From NCBI RefSeq assembly GCF_003957295.1, contig NZ_RQPJ01000021.1, positions 46,210 through 110,209 on the forward strand: 64,000 nt of DNA, in the 5' to 3' direction. Shown one piece after another: positions 63,027-64,000 of this stretch. The notes beneath the pieces are model-generated. The model saw only the letters and a program-made list of their open reading frames with translations, was not told where the DNA came from and did no database searches. The first letter of the stretch is position 1. Each line of letters opens with the position of its first letter. The translations under genes were made by a program, and so were the position numbers. Source of the DNA: Arenibacter aquaticus. Its GTDB lineage: Bacteria > Bacteroidota > Bacteroidia > Flavobacteriales > Flavobacteriaceae.

Positions 63027-63599
63027 TCAAGGATAACGCGACTTTATATTTTCTTTGCATAGTTGCACTATTTCACGGATCCGCTTTTGTCTGGTTTCTG
63101 TCCGTTTTGCTTGTTTAAGCCAGTAGAGATAACTCTTTCTGTAACTTCTTGCAAAACCATGGTAATTTTTAAGAGCTTCCGGCTCTTTGTCGAAAGCTTC
63201 TTGTAAATCGTTTGGGATAATCCCATTTTCAACATCATCCAAGGCATTCCAAGATCCGTCTTTTTTCGCCTCTGCAATTTTATCTAGCCCGCTAGTGTGC
63301 ATCTTTCCAGCGGAAATAAGTTCTTGAAGGTGCTTTTTATTCAATTTGCTCCAAGGGCTCTTGGGTTTTCTTGGACAGAAATATTGTCGTCGTTTTCCGT
63401 CCCCAAGACTTTTTACCGTACTATCTATCCATCCATAACAAAGAGCCACTTTTACAGCTTCTTCCCATCTCATACTTTCCTGTTCGTGTGCTACACTGTA
63501 AAAAATTAGGTGAACACCCTTGCTGTTAGCATGATGATCATGAAGCCACGCCCGCCATTCCGTGGGGGTCTTAAAATAGTATTCTTTTATAATTTTCAA
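63027..63599 (-). CDS. YdeI/OmpD-associated family protein
   Basis: A 190-residue protein of the YdeI family: starts YYFKTPTEWRAWLHDHH, then MRWEEAVKVALCYGWIDS, KPKSPWSKLNKKH and the C-terminal basic helices (SYLYWLKQAKRTETRQKRI). Members are linked to bacteriocin or stress tolerance in some bacteria; the molecular role is not clear. Four bases downstream of the M1 peptidase gene's stop. Confidence 0.87.
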   Translation of the reverse strand: MKIIKEYYFKTPTEWRAWLHDHHANSKGVHLIFYSVAHEQESMRWEEAVKVALCYGWIDSTVKSLGDGKRRQYFCPRKPKSPWSKLNKKHLQELISAGKMHTSGLDKIAEAKKDGSWNALDDVENGIIPNDLQEAFDKEPEALKNYHGFARSYRKSYLYWLKQAKRTETRQKRIREIVQLCKENIKSRYP

Positions 63600-63602
63600 A
63601 AA

Positions 63603-64000
63603 TTATTTTTTTGCAACCTCTATATAAAAGTTCCTGTCAACCACTACAGACTGTACATCTTTTTGGTAGGTGTTTTTTTTCCAGTCCAAATTGGGGTAAA
63701 TCCATTCCTCGCTACCATTCACCATTATTTTCAGTGGCATATCAAAACCACTCACAATATTGCTATAACGGTAATGCAGCTGTTGTCCTTCAATTTTATA
63801 TTCAAATATAGGCAATTGGGCATTACGCAAATACTGGTCAAAAAATTGGGTAAGGTCAATACCGGATTGCTCACTAATATAGTCCTCTATTTCTTGAGTG
63901 GTCACCGTTTTATGATAAAATTCACTATTAAGCCCTCTTAGTATGCTACGCCATTTATCATCATCGTCTATAAGTTGCCTAAGGGTATGTAGCATATTGG
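63603..64000 (-). CDS. M1 family aminopeptidase, C-terminal part (cut by window end)
   Basis: Only about the last 130 residues are in the window; the gene continues beyond position 64000. The segment has LNSEFYHKTVTTQEIEDYISEQSGIDLTQFFDQYLRNAQLPIFEY, the usual end of the M1 catalytic domain, followed by a short beta domain ending in NFYIEVAKK. The catalytic HExxH motif lies outside. Start unknown. Confidence 0.85.
   Translation of the reverse strand, partial: NMLHTLRQLIDDDDKWRSILRGLNSEFYHKTVTTQEIEDYISEQSGIDLTQFFDQYLRNAQLPIFEYKIEGQQLHYRYSNIVSGFDMPLKIMVNGSEEWIYPNLDWKKNTYQKDVQSVVVDRNFYIEVAKK

Overview
The window is a chromosomal segment of a member of the Bacteroidota, almost certainly family Flavobacteriaceae (marine Arenibacter/Maribacter/Zobellia-like; the genus cannot be fixed from sequence alone). 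Four lines of evidence support this: type IX secretion (T9SS) and gliding-type proteins (PorP/SprF, a CHU_C type B sorting domain, PD40/OmpA proteins); menaquinone genes; repeated TTG-N21-TAnnTTTG promoters, the Bacteroidota form, with almost no Shine-Dalgarno sequences; and DUF2853, CvfB and alpha/beta-hydrolase-OsmC proteins typical of the family. I see no rRNA, tRNA, CRISPR array, prophage or intact insertion sequence. Most of the window is ordinary core chromosome.

Layout. 1-1259 is a gene-free graveyard of dispersed repeats. 1260-7802 holds a hypothetical membrane protein, gamma-glutamyltransferase, an ACP phosphodiesterase-like protein, glmM, an exported endonuclease/phosphatase-fold protein and a fatty-acid-hydroxylase-like protein. 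7965-12196 is a three-gene T9SS operon (type B substrate, PorP/SprF, OmpA-PD40). 12348-22449 holds a lipid A-type acyltransferase divergent from a rhomboid protease, a TlpA-like thioredoxin, a beta-barrel protein, a fused FAD/Fe-S oxidoreductase, an LpxH-like phosphoesterase, aroC and a dicarboxylate symporter. 22829-30136 holds a 57-residue membrane protein, a frameshifted TonB-dependent receptor, an ArsC-like protein, prfB with its programmed frameshift, a transglutaminase-like protein, threonine aldolase and a DUF1508 protein.

30464-39132 holds a lone trpB, a thioredoxin-fold protein, ybaB, an S9 peptidase, and then a cysteine-synthase-like gene followed by a serine-palmitoyltransferase-like gene with a convergent fatty-acid-hydroxylase-like gene. 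That trio is the best candidate for a specialised pathway here: the start of sulfonolipid (capnine) synthesis. 39258-43838 is parC and parE. 44220-51271 is a menaquinone cluster (menI-like, menF, menD, menA) with DUF2853, CvfB-like and SPOR-like genes inserted. 51305-52927 holds two response regulators without kinases, one carrying Glu at the phospho-acceptor position. 53384-56854 is a second PorP/PD40 locus in which a SPOR-like domain on PorP stands where the first locus has an OmpA domain on the PD40 protein. 57111-64000 holds Cu/Zn SOD, a YceI lipoprotein, a hydrolase-OsmC fusion, DUF2490, an amidohydrolase, a NYN-domain protein, a YdeI-like protein and the C-terminal end of an M1 aminopeptidase cut by the window edge.

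How it fits together: the recurring theme is the cell envelope. Two T9SS outer-membrane modules, lipid A and possible sulfonolipid enzymes, two membrane hydroxylase-like proteins, lipoproteins and several beta-barrels sit among housekeeping genes. The most informative non-coding features are the prfB recoding site, a palindrome that carries two overlapping divergent promoters, near-leaderless promoters at menD and cvfB, and several dispersed repeat families.
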